Assembly (NCBI GenBank): GCA_023079485.1
Contig: CM041102.1
Span: 1,869,269 to 1,933,268, forward strand
From: Archilochus colubris
Taxonomy: Eukaryota > Chordata > Aves > Apodiformes > Trochilidae
Direction of reading: 5' to 3'
DNA: 64,000 bases
In this document: positions 24,156 through 36,135 of the stretch, piece after piece
Layout of the letters: every line of letters starts with the position of its first letter
How positions within the stretch are numbered: position 1 is the first letter of the stretch
Made by a program: the position numbers and the translations under genes
Notes under the pieces: generated by a model
What the model was told of the DNA's origin: nothing
Database searches by the model: none
What the model saw: the letters and a program-made list of their open reading frames with translations, nothing else

Positions 24156-26489
24156 CTGCAAGGAGCCAAAGGCATCCTGAGCCCCAGGGGGGGTTATATT
24201 GGGCTTGCTTTGCTGTGCCATTTGTCCCCCTGGGTGCTCAGCTGGCCCTGAACCAGCTCCACCTGGAGCAACCTTTTCACTTGCAGGTTTGGCTCATGAG
24301 TAAAATACTCTGAGCCTGGCTTGTAGCATTGGTAGATGTTCTGATTACTTTCCTCACTTTAATTGCTGTTTTTCTTAGATGCATAAACTGTTTCCTGTAA
24401 TAAACACAAGAAAAGCAGCATTCCAAGAAGGGGAACCTTTCTTTGAACCTCCTAAGAATTAGACTGCTGATAGCACACACCTTGGTATCTTAAATGCACT
24501 CTTAATGCTGTTGTGGAATAGTTCATATCTTGTAATGATTAGAGCTGTAGGAAAAGGTCTGGTAAAGTGAGCTCCCAAATCTGAATCCCCATCACAAATT
24601 GATAAATCTCTCTTTCTAGTCTTTAAGCATGAGAGCTGCCAAGCTTGAACTGCAAATCTTGTATCCATAGTCCAGGACTTCTGAGCTTTATTCCTAAACT
24701 CAGTATCTTGTTTTTCACTCTGGTACTAACCTGAGTGTTTTCCTTCTCCCACCAAGAGGGTTCAGACCTGTGTCCTTGCTAGAGAAGCATAAAAAAGAAG
24801 TAGGTTCAGGGTACTGCTTGCTTCAGTTTAGGGAGCAGATAACCATTTCTGCCTAAAATAGAAACTCTCAGTAAACCCTTTTCCCTGATTCCTAGGCACA
24901 CCTAAAAAGCCTGGATATTTTATATACTGGTTATATGACATTTTGGTGAGCAAGTGTGGGGCTGACAGCAAACAAGCCAGGCTTTAAATGACATTTGGAT
25001 TTTATCTGGTACTTTGGTTTGTTCATGTGCAGCTGAAGAATTAATAATCTAAGTTTTCTTCTTGTTTCCAGCCAGTGTCCTTCTTCCTGAGTTTTGTGTC
25101 TCCCACTCCATGTCTGGACCAGCAGTGGTCCCTGCAGCTGTCCCCTTGGGATGGGGCTGGGGTGGGGACAGGGCATAGGGAATCCTCAGATGCTCAGCAG
25201 GGCTGCAGGCAGAGCTGGAGTGCTCTGGGTGTGCAGGTTTGGTTTGGGTTTTATCCCTGAAAAACACAACTTCCTAAGTTTTGCCTTTCAAGCCTTAATC
25301 TTCAAGTTCCTCTCTTTTCCACCACCTACTCAAAACCTGAATGCAACATTTCTAAACCACTTCAACTTGATATACCCCATTTCACTTGCTGAATCTAAAG
25401 GAGCCTTTCACAGTTCTGGTGATGGGCATCAGCACTAAATGTAGCATGGGGGAGCCCCTTGCTTTGAATTTCCTTGGGGCACAGACAAGCCATGCAGTTC
25501 CTACACCTTGGTGAAATGATGAGACAAGAAGGAACCTTGTCTGACTTTGCCAGCTCTGGGTCTGGGCTTCAAAAGCTGCTGTCAGCCAGGAAGGGGTAGA
25601 TGTTTAGACCATTAAAATTTTCTCCTTGATTGGTCTGGAAAAATAGAGAGGCTTCCTTTCACGCTGGGAAATGCAATATACATATGCAAAATAAATACCA
25701 GTTCAACTTCTTTCTCCACTGCACCATACTACAAATAAACAGAGCTGTATTCCAGAGACACACCAGCAGGATTCCTCCAAATGTAGCACGACTCAGAACT
25801 GTAGGACAGTTGTTGCAGTCCTTGATGATGTCGTCAGCACATCTCTATCTGTTTTCCCATGAAATTGGAGTAATTACTGGCTTAACTCCTGCCTCTAGCT
25901 GAACTATGATCCTACAGATATGAGAGTAAAAGTCTCAGGAGTTTTTTATTTGTATGGCTGTTTCCATTAAAAAGAAATTCTTGAGATTCAGCTATGGGTG
26001 CATGATTTTTATGGTACCTTGCAAGAGGTTACTGTTCAGTCTTTCTATTAAAAATAATAATTTACAGCACTAAAAGCAAAGATAAATGCATCTAACTGAC
26101 AAGACAGAAGTGCTTACTTGCTTTCTTGCTTTTTTTTTTGTTTTTTATCACAGGTCACTGTCTTAAAATGTCACTGTCTTTGCTTGCTTTTTTAGGAAGT
26201 ACCTGTGGTGAGATGCTCCTGATTATATTAATTTTATAGACAATTGGTTTCCAGTAAAATAAGGAAAGTTCCTGAAAAGGTTTTTCAATCCTACTATTAT
26301 TTCTCAATCTCTTTGAAGTAATCTCAGTCTTGGGAAGAAGCAGTGTAGTACAGGTTGTCTCTTTTGAACTGTTTTTAGGTAGATATTCTCATCCCAACAT
26401 CCTGTGTTGTATCATCTTGACTCTTTCCCACTCCATTTTGGCATCACTGCCATCTTGACAAGAACAGATTTGACCTGAAAGCAGCAGTG
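24156..26489. other. Noncoding interval, no gene recognised
   Basis: Single-copy sequence with short poly(T) runs. No exon-like interval with both good splice sites and an open frame was noticed. Confidence 0.55.
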
Positions 26490-26494
26490 AGCTC

Positions 26495-26610
26495 TATCTG
26501 ATAAGGAGGCTCCGTGTACCTGTGTGGTCTGATGGCAGAGAAATAGCCTGGAAATGGGAAATCAGATGAAATTCCATGATTCTTATCTCTTTCCCCTATA
26601 GAGGGCATGA
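26495..26610. promoter_or_regulatory. GATA/RUNX motif cluster
   Basis: TATCTGATAA at 26495-26504 contains back-to-back GATA cores on opposite strands. TGTGGT at 26523-26528 is a RUNX core. A further CTTATCT occurs about 85 bases downstream. GATA-RUNX clusters are typical of blood-cell enhancers in vertebrates. The call is based on motif density alone. Confidence 0.25.
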
Positions 26611-29244
26611 GCTGCTGATTTAGAAGTCCATTGAAGTGAAGGGAAACTACAAAAAAAAAAAAAAAAAAGATTTTTCACAGAGTTTTCAGGCCTTGTAGCA
26701 GATATTAGCAAGGGGCCCTCACGTAGTTATTAGCTATGCAAGACTATTGTTTATTTTTACAGAGGAACTAAAGAAGAAAGTATCTGTGCTTATTTTTCTT
26801 TACTTAGCTGAAGAAATTGTATAGCTTTTTGAAAGGGTTAAATAATTTCCTCCTTTCCTGAACTCCTAAGGCTTTTCTTGCGTGTGTGTGTGCGTGCGTG
26901 AGGTTTCCCACTAACCACAGCTCTGTTTTCCAAAAGGAAATTAAAATGAAATACATCAGGCATGCTGGGACTTCACACTTCAGAGACTTATAAAGCAATA
27001 GTGCCTGGTTAAATTGATTGTCACTTTAACTGCCCACAGCTACTCTTCAGGAAGGGTTTACAGTTCTTAATGGGACAATATCTCTCTTCCAATGACTCAA
27101 TTTAAGTTGTGCTGAAACTCCTATTAAAGGCAGGACCATTAATATTTCATTAAAATGCCTGGGATGGTAGAGGTGGTGCCAGAAAGGTACCTGCCAAGGA
27201 AAAGCATCCTCTTCCCTGGGGGGCTGTGAGCATCCCAGAGTCGAGTGGGAACAAAGCATGAAGGATTCCAGGTACCCCTCAGTGCCCAAACTCTCCAAGA
27301 TCTGCAGCTTCTCTTGGTGTTTTATTGTTGGTGCTTCACAATGATTGTATTTGTGGCAGCAAACTACAAGTAAGGAAGGAGCTGGTAACCTGGAGCACTG
27401 TAAATGCTACAACTGACAATGTTTGTTGGGCAGAGGGGGCTGTGAGCTGGGAATGAAGACATGCTCATTCCTCATTTCTGGATCTCTTGTTCCTCCTGGA
27501 ATGCAGGAGAAGGATGGGAAGGGCAATGTAAAGACATACAGCAAAGGAGCAGTGGTAGCTTTAACAGATAAATAGCTGCAGTTGTACAAATATACCATAA
27601 ATCTGAATGTTTATGAACATTGTACAACACAACTTCAGCCAGTGGAAGCTTTTCTACTTCCCTGACTGCAAACTCCAGTTTATCTTGAAAAACAGGCAAA
27701 TCTTTTTTGGAGAACTCATATTATGAGCTTGGCTAATTTGACTGTTTGCTTCTTCATCACAAGAAAAAAACAAAACAAAAAGAAACCCCAAAATCCAAAG
27801 TGCAGGTTTGATGCTCAGGTTCCACTGGACCTGGCATCCAAGCTGGGAAGCTGCAGACAGCAGGGACAGGAACCTCAACCAAGGTGGGAAACCAAAGCTC
27901 CAGACTTCCAACCAAGTGCCACTGGGTTATCATCTCTTAAAGATCTCTCTTATTTAGAGCAAAATGAAAAAAAAACCAAAACCACAACAAAACCACAAAA
28001 CACCTGAACTGAAAAAATACCTGGAAATGAATTGTCAGATGTCCACCCACTGCAGGCAGCAGTGTCCTGCCACAGAGAGGGCTGGGATGCTCCTCATGCA
28101 GGACCCCATGGGCTGCTCCCATTACAGTGAAATATTACTATATTGAAATATCTCGTTGAACATCAGATACTTCAGGGACTGCTGAGACTCCGAGGACTCA
28201 AAGTTAGAGCCAGCAGTTAACATTTTATGATTCTGGAGAGATATTTTTCAATTTTGAAGTTGTCAGCATTCATTTCTCTTTATGGGTTTGATGCACACAT
28301 CATCTCAGGATTTTGTTTGACTGACAGATGCTGTCCAACCCAAATGAAGCCATGCACAGAGATCTCCCTGACTGAGAGTGTGAGTTACATGCAGTGCTGC
28401 AGGGTAAGGATTGGATATTAAAATGAAGTAAGTAAAGTGCCTTTCAAAGAACCTTCCAAAGAAACTTGAAAGTCTCTACTTTAACACAAAGTATTTGGGC
28501 CCATGGAACTTGTTCCTACTGTTATGAAGTCTGACTTTGGGGCCTAAATTCTTGTTCATGACAGTATCAGATACAAATCAATCAGAAATCTCCCCTTTTC
28601 ATAGTAATATCTACGTTTCTTACTATTTGATATGGCTCTTAGTCATCATCAGACTCATGTTTCCTGAATGTCAAACCACATCCGAATAAGAACACTGAAA
28701 AGAAGATATTTTCAAGTTTTGGAAGCAAAGGCTTTAAGTGATAATTTGTAGGTTGGATGGGAGGTGATATATTGACAGAGAAAGGCTTCAATATTGCAAG
28801 CTTTATTATCCTGAGGCCTCATTTCAGAACTTGGGAACATAGTTCTGGTTTATGAGAACAGGGCAGAGGATAGCTCGTTATAAAAAAGTCTTAATATAAA
28901 TCACAGTTATTACAGAAATTGAAAGCAGGTTAAGTTTAAGGTATTTCTAAGCCTCTAGCTTTAAAGAAGTAGGAAATGACATCTCTATATATATGCACAG
29001 AGGTCCCAAAAGAAAAATACAATGTCCACTTAAGTGTCAGGGAAGGACTCTGAATACACGCTGATATACTGCAAAAGGGAAAGTTGTGTGGCAAAGCCAC
29101 TGGAAAGGAAGCTGGGGCTCTCCTGCTACTTCATTTCCCTGACTCTTCCCCACTTCTCTTCCTGGAGAATTCATGGAGAACTCGACCCCCAAGGAGCTGT
29201 TCCTGACACAGCCGTGTCCTCGGTGCTTCCTTTGCTCTTGCCAG
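26611..29244. other. Noncoding interval, no gene recognised
   Basis: Contains an 18-base A run at 26651-26668 and a GT/GC dinucleotide stretch near 26880-26901. Another A/C-rich stretch lies near 27960-28005. No gene recognised. Confidence 0.6.
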
Positions 29245-29337
29245 GGAACCCCCCAGTGGAAAGCTCAGAGCTCTGTCTGTGGCCTGCCAGCAAAAAGAGA
29301 TGAAGATTCCCCAGACAAAACCTCTTAAAATACTGGG
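29245..29337 (+). other. Exon-like interval, 93 nt
   Basis: The acceptor is a pyrimidine-rich tract ending GCTCTTGCCAG at 29244, and the donor is GGG|GTAAGT at 29338. The interval is 93 nt, a multiple of three, so skipping it would keep frame. One frame is open throughout (codons starting at the second base, peptide beginning EPPSGKLRALSVACQQKEM), while the other two contain stops. The product is not recognised. Length symmetry plus strong splice sites make it a reasonable cassette-exon candidate, but there is no independent coding evidence. Confidence 0.2.
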
Positions 29338-32233
29338 GTAAGTGGAAAGGATTTATCCAAACAGGAAATACTGATTTTCCACTTGTGCAGCTGCTCTTGT
29401 CCATCGCTCACTCTCCCAAGTGCATTTACCTTCCAGCTCAGCTTCTTCTGCTCTTGGTGTCATTACTGGGCACATTCTGTTGCCTCTTTTCCCACCACTT
29501 GCCTCAGGAGGGATTTCTACTGCACCTTCTGGCAAAAGTGAGTTGTGCTGGAGCAGGGAAGTTGGGATCCAGCATGCTTTTTGGGGAATACATCATAAAA
29601 ATCAGAACTAGACTTCAACACTTGCAAAATGGCTTATCTGGAGCTGGCAGCATATCTGTGTGATTGTGAGCAGACATATTTGTACATTGAGCTTAGAAAT
29701 GTATATATATGGTTATATATTGCAGTATACTTCCTTTAGTCCCTACTGAAATCAGCAAAAATAACATTAGTGTTATCTTTTATCTGAAAGGAAATTTCTA
29801 GGTCTCATGGCTGAAAAGGAAACATCAAACTTTGAAAGTGTGACAAGAATAGATGAAAGCTGAAACCTAGGAGGTGAATCAGAACTACCTAGGTTGTGTT
29901 CTTTGGGGTTTGGTTTTAATTTAAAACAAACAGGCAACCAGACAACTTCTGAAGGCAACTTCATATGTGAGGGGATTGGTCCTCCTGACTTTGGAACATT
30001 TTTAGAGTCAAATACTGGATTTAAATTTGAAACTTATGGTAGCCCCCAGTTTCCTGGCACCTTAAATTTTAGTTCTAGGCAAGCAAGTTGGTATAATCAT
30101 GGAGCTTTGCTCAGGGGCTGGTCCAAAAGACTGAGACAAAAGTGCTGCAGAGACAACATTCCCCAAAGTCTTCATCAAATCCTCAAGATCCTGTGCCTTT
30201 GGTTTGCAGGGAGAAGCAAATAGCAAAGAGTTGAGAGATATCAGAGTCCAGAGGATGGTTCTCCACAGGCTTTGCTGTGAACTGTCTTCTGTCCTCCTCT
30301 TCAAGAAAGAGAATAAAAGTTGAATACATCAGTAGCATTAAAAAAAAATCACCAAAACCCCACGCTACTCTCTATTCTACGTTATTGCAGAAAAGTAATT
30401 AAAATCCTCGCTGCTGACTCTGTCCCCTGGGATCAAATTTTTACTGGAAACGAAAAGGAAAGGTGGTTGAACTGTGGAAACATTTACCAGCTGCAGGTAT
30501 AATACTGTGTCTGTTGTCAGAGGGAACATTTCATTGGTTTATTTCTGGAGGATTATTTAGAGGGTTGTGGTCTTACGTCCAGGTCTCAAGAAAAAAAAAT
30601 ATAGCCTATGAGGTGTGCCTTCTTTCTACAGAATAGTGATTTGTTATGTGTTTGTCTGAGTTAAATATAGCAGCCAGTCATTCTGCACAGCCTGATATTT
30701 TACCCTGCTAACTTTTAAAAAAGGAAGAAAAAAAAAAAATAAAAAAGAAATTCTTGTATGGGTAGATGAAAAAGTCAGCAGAAAAGCCACAGTTCCTCGG
30801 TTTGTTTCCAGGCCAGTTCAGGTGCTTAGTGTTGTAAAATTCAATAATTAATCAGAGCATGACCAGCCACTTTCAGCCATATCTTGATGCTGATCTTGCC
30901 AGTGATGTTTCCTGCTCCAGGGAGGTGTCCAGCTCCAGAGATGACCCATGGTCCTTCTTAGGATCAGCCACTTGAACATGGCAGGAGTTGGACCAGGGAT
31001 GGCTGAAGGCTCCATGTAGTGTCTGGAGATCCCATGGCAGGAATGTGGGGACATTTGCCAGCACCTGGAGCTCTGGGTGGGTAACTGTGCCTCCCAGGTG
31101 AGCTGGGGGTTCCACAGAGAGGAATTACATCTTTTATGTAATTTTTATGTGATTTATGGGGGGGAGGAGACAAATGCAGGTGACCCAAGCAGTATCTACC
31201 AGAGGTCCTGTGTCACACTGCTGGTGCTGTCCTTGAGGGTGACACCTATGGGCATCCTGCAGATCTCCTGGGGATGAAAGAATAGTTAAGTGTTATACAC
31301 ACAGGTGATGGAACAAGTTTGGAGGATGAAGCAACTCAAGTGATGTAAATGGTGCTTTTCTGGTTTTTAGCAACTTTGGGGTGTTTCTTTAGATATCTTT
31401 TTTGTTCTTGATTCAGTTTTCCATAGCTCCCAGCAGCTGCTGCTGCAGGAGGCTTCAGTTGTGATTACAAGCTTCACTGGGAAATACCAGCTTAATAGCA
31501 GTATCTCTGAATGACATCCAGCAGAGATATTTATTTTTCCTCAACAAGATTTATTTGGCTCCCATCCAGGGCTCAGCCTTTTCCCTGTACTCCTTGAATT
31601 TTCCTGGAGTTGCCCACTTTTCTTGACTGCCTCCATTCACAGCTCTGCCTCGAGCAGCTTGCAGCCAAGAACATCTCTGCACTAAGGGGGCTGCCATTCT
31701 TTTAACATATTTTTGCTGAAGGAACTCCATTTTCTTGTATTTTACACTCTCATAATACATTATACATTTACTGGCATACTGAGGTTTCTTAGATACACTT
31801 TCTGCTCTCATCCTTTACATTCTCCTTACAGGCTATAATGGGATAAAGACACACATAGAAAACACTGCCAACTTTGGCCATGACTCTATTTACTTAAGCT
31901 AGCTGAGTTACATATTTTGGTTTAATAATTACAACCCTTTTCACTTGCAACGATTTATTGAACCCTACTATTTTCTCCCACTGAAGCCCAAAAAAGTATT
32001 TACACATCTCAGTGCTCCCCAGGCTAAACACTGATGTGATACTCTAATAATGGGAATCAGTGCAAAGATCACTAATTATTTTTTTTTCCAATAATCTTTG
32101 AATCAAGATGATACAAAGAAGAGAGAGGCATTGTCAGGTGGAAAAGGAACAGAGGAAAAAAACCAAATTTTCTGCACATGTCCTGTTAGGTGTGTTTTCT
32201 GCATTGAGGGAGCTCATTGGTTTACACTTTCAG
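29338..32233. other. Noncoding interval, no gene recognised
   Basis: AT-rich sequence with short TA and A runs near 29700 and 30725. No recognised repeat or gene. Confidence 0.6.
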
Positions 32234-32331
32234 CACCAGTTTTCCTTTCCCTACTTAAAATGGATCAAGGAGAACCAAATGATGGGTCTGGTGTTGGTTG
32301 TGATGATGATGTTCTGGCTCCTGAAGTCAAA
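32234..32331 (+). other. Exon-like interval with acidic open frame
   Basis: A TTTACACTTTCAG acceptor ends at 32233 and a GTGAGT donor starts at 32332, bounding 98 nt. One frame includes an ATG at 32260 and reads MDQGEPNDGSGVG, then a Cys-Asp-Asp-Asp motif and APEVK up to the donor. Another frame is also open and hydrophobic, so coding preference is ambiguous. The acidic frame looks protein-like but matches no family I recognise. About 1.1 kb downstream another acceptor-like TTTTAG (33392) precedes a short Lys- or Glu-rich frame. A link between the two is speculation. Confidence 0.2.
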
Positions 32332-35300
32332 GTGAGTAAACTTTTCTATCTTTATCTTTTATGATTTACAGTTGTGCTGGATCTCTTGCTTAATCCAGGG
32401 GAAAGTACCACAAGGAGGAACATACTTTGGTTTGCAGTTTATTTTTCTCTGCTTTCCCTTCCCTAATTCAAACAAACCAACATCTCCTTTGATTGGTGCA
32501 ACTGAGTCAAAGGATGGTATTTCTCTGGAGTCTCTCTGCTGCTCCTGGTGGGTTGGATGTGGGTTGTTACAAGAAACATGATGAGATGTTGGAAATAGCT
32601 GGAGTGATACCAAGTTGTGGGCTACTCATTTCTTAATCAGGCTTGTTAAATAAACAAAGCATCAAGGCTGAAAAGTGAAAATTTAATTATCTCTTCATTA
32701 CTAAAGCTGCTGTTGAATCATGATGTGTGAAAATGGGGGGGTAGAAATCCTACGATTTAATTTAAAAATACAGTGTATTAGTTTTGGAAGTAGACTCTAC
32801 TGATGTGGCTTGAAGGTAGCAGTGTGTGAATCAAGAGATATCCTGGCTTCATCCTGTCCTAAAGTCTAGATTCCAAAACATAATTAAGGCCACATCCCTC
32901 TTCCACTTGGCAGTAGTTTTCCATAGGTTGTGTCTTGTTCCATGTCAGAAACTTCCATGCTGCTGAGGGCAATCCCTGACTTGGATTCCACACCATGGAC
33001 TGCAGCTCTGAAGAGAACTTTATGTACCCATCACTTTGGAAGTCCTGGTGGTGCTTAAATGAGATTATTTAAGTTTTTTTAATTACCTGTCCTGGTGTTG
33101 GTAGTCATGAGTGGTCAAACTGTTAAACAAATGAGTAGAAGTAAATGTCAGAGATAAAAATGCCTTTTTTTTTTTTTAACTTTTAGTGAGTCTGTTCAGC
33201 TGGTGAGGTCATTGCTGTCTCATGTCTCATTCCATGGGCTTGTCTGAAATCAAAGTCCCTTAGAAGCATGGCCATCTGACACAGGGCATGATAAAACCAG
33301 TGGTTTATGTTAAGTCTCTGATCTATATTTCTTTATGTGGGTCTTTACTCTAAATTACCTGATTTATCAGTGTGTCTTTTAGATGACAATATTGGTAAGA
33401 CTTCTAGAGAAGAAGAAGAAGAAAGCAAAACTGATGCCACGTAACCTGAGTGCCAAGCCCAGAGTAAAATGTGTCAATTAAATATTTCAGCACCATTTTT
33501 TCCATTGCACACAAGGTTTTCTCAGCCCACCTCCTGCCCACTCCACTGAAGGGTTTGTCAGATGCTCACTTCATATCTTGTCTTACATGAAGAAGTTTGC
33601 CTCCTTGGATGCTTTTTATCTCCTGCAGTCTCACAGTTTCTCATTGCTCCTCCAGACACATTTGCACTCAGTAGGATCTCTCAAAGTTTCTTTGTCAGCT
33701 GATTTTGGGGTTAGATCTCCAGTTTGTGGGTCTCATCCCTTACTGGCTTTGTAAAATACACTCTGTGTGACTGTCAGGGCATCATTGGGGGGGAGTAAAC
33801 TCTGCCAGCAGCATCTGTGGCTGTTACTTCCCTTTGCTGCTATTCCATAGTGATCAGAAATGCTCATCTGTTTCATTCTACTCCATAAAAATCGATTTAT
33901 TATAGGGGAGAAGGGAAAGTGCTTCGTATTCAGGAGCTTTTTTCCCTCTTCCGTGGTAAGCATTTACATTTATATATGTACCTACATGCACACACATATA
34001 CATAAACACATAAATATATGTTGGTTTTGCCCAGCTCTTAAGAATGTTCTGCATCTGGTGCACGAAGCCACATTTACCACCAGCTGGAGAAAAAACATAT
34101 TAATATGAAATCAAATATTTGGCTTGTTGAATGCAAGATGTAATTACATTCACTTGAATGCACTTACACCCTTGAAAAAAAAAATGTACTTATAGGAAAA
34201 AAAAATTCAAGGTGTTTTCATGTTTATCCTGGGAGAGAGAAAAAGTAGGGATGAGTTTGCTCTAAATAGAATAATCTGCTTATTTTTAAAATATATATCT
34301 GATTTTTTTTTATGGCACCGCTCAAATCCTATAATTATATGGTAGCCTTTGCAGAGAAGTTTTTCTCCTAATTAATGCATGTTGGGTTCATGGAGTTACT
34401 TTTTCACTAAGGATTTAAAAAACTTTTTAGAGAAAACAGCCAAAAATAGAAGACCAAAGATTTTGGCTGCTCTCTGATCCCTGGCAGACCCCTCTTCTTG
34501 ACTTGTATTTGTTCATAAACAATTTTAGCTACTTTTCTGAGATGTAAACTGAACTTTGCTAAGGACAGGGTTCTATCCTGGGAGAGAACTGGATGCATGG
34601 ACAAGTGGGATGGGGAGCTGCCACAATGCAGAGCCCAGGGAATGAGGAGAACCCAGTCACAGTCAAAAAGTGTAGGGATTAAATCCAGTCCCAAATCTGT
34701 TTAGTTTAAAATAGTCATTAATGCTTTTCTGGGAGCTCAGTCTAAAAAAACTGCTTCAGCACATGCTTTAGTCTGGTAGTTTGTTTAATATTGGTCGAGT
34801 TCCCCACATCTCAGAAATGAAGCACGTGCTTAATTCCTTTGCTGGACAGAGGCCTGCAACAGCTGAGATGAAACACAGCAGCTAAAGAAGATCTTTGCCA
34901 TTCTGGATAGATTATTCACCCCATATTGCCTTTGCTTAGACCTAAGTATTACAGTTTGATTTATGGCTGCAATAATCTTTGATATCAAACAGGGGCAGGG
35001 AAGGTTTTTATTTTCAAGCATTTGTGGCTAAATTTTGCCACCTCAAAAGCTTCAGCTGCATCTCTTGTTCAAAGGAAAGGAGATTTTTATCAGGTCTAAA
35101 TTTGTCCCTGAAGATTCAGATAAGTTTCAAACAAGCCTTAGAGAAGGTGTAACTCAATCTGTCCCAAAATGAAAATTCTATTACTTTTTTTTTTTTTTCC
35201 CAGCTGGCTTTCTGCTAGGCTAAAGAAGTGACTGAAGTTCAAGAGTTACCCTTTTATTCTTTGCATCTCTGATAAGCCATGGTGGAAGCTCCAGGGTTCC

Positions 35301-35657
35301 AGTAGAAAAGGAAACAGTGCCTGGAAGTTGTCGGTGATTCCTGACTTCTTTTGTTTGTGTTGCTGGCAAACCCACTTAAAACCAGTCCTAAAATTGGATG
35401 AGACTGCTCTTTGTTTGTACACACAGAATTTTAGTGTTGTTTTCTAAGTCTCCATAATATTCAGAAACAGAACAGGGGAGAAATTTGTATTAATGTCACT
35501 CATGGGGCCACTGACTGACAATTTGCCAGCTCTGTGCTTGAAGCAGTCTCTTCTTCAATTGGCAAGAAAGCCAAAAAAACCTCATCTCCATCATTCTGTC
35601 TCATCCCACTGCCCTGTGGAGCTTTAGGCAAACAGCAGAGCTTTCCAGGACACCTTT
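32332..35657. other. Noncoding interval, no gene recognised
   Basis: AT-rich sequence with T runs near 33169-33178 and 35186-35198 and a CA/TA-rich stretch at 33965-34018. No gene recognised. Confidence 0.6.
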
Positions 35658-36135
35658 GAATCATAGAATCACAGAATGGGCTGGGTTGGAAGGGACCTCA
35701 GAGATCATCAAGTCCAACCCTTGATCCACTCCCCCCGTGGTTCCCAGCCCATGGCACTCAGTGCCACATCCAGGCTCTTTTGAAGTATCTCCAGACACGG
35801 AGAATCCACTACTTCCCTGGGCAGCCCATTCCAATGCCTGATCACCCTCTCCAGAAAGAAATTCTTTCTCATCTCCAACCTAAACCTCCCCTGGCACAAC
35901 TTGAGACCCTGCCCTCTTGTCTTGCTGAGAGTTGCCTGGGAAAAGAGCCCAACCCCCCCCTGGCTCCAACCTCCTTTCAGGGAGTTGGAGAGAGTGATGA
36001 GGTCTCCCCTGAGCCTCCTCTTCTTTAGGCTGAACACCCCCAGCTCCCTCAGCCTCTACTCACAGGGTCTGTGCTCGAGTCCCTTCACCAGCCCAGTTGC
36101 CTCCTTTGGACACATCCCTTCTCTGATCAGGGCAG
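35658..36135 (-). mobile_element. CR1 LINE, 5'-truncated
   Basis: The element lies on the minus strand. Its 3' end is at 35658, with the degenerate tail reading GAATCATAGAATCACAGAATG on the plus strand, next to the GGTTGGAAGGGACCTCAGAGA block. The 5' truncation is near 36135, so about 480 bp of the several-kilobase element remain. It covers the end of ORF2 and the short 3' UTR. CR1 is the dominant non-LTR retrotransposon of birds and moves by target-primed reverse transcription; 5' truncation is usual. This copy cannot move on its own. Confidence 0.93.
35708..36115 (-). pseudogene. CR1 ORF2 C-terminal remnant
   Basis: Minus-strand translation gives the end of the CR1 ORF2 (endonuclease/reverse transcriptase) polyprotein. 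Recognisable blocks occur in order: LVKGLE, then [19 protein letters not shown], then the basic [10 protein letters not shown] block, WNGLPREVV, and [11 protein letters not shown] at the end. An in-frame TAG at 36056-36058 sits where related copies usually have a Glu codon, between the LVKGLE and RLRELG blocks. The catalytic endonuclease and reverse transcriptase domains lie upstream and are missing. This is a dead fragment. Confidence 0.85.
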
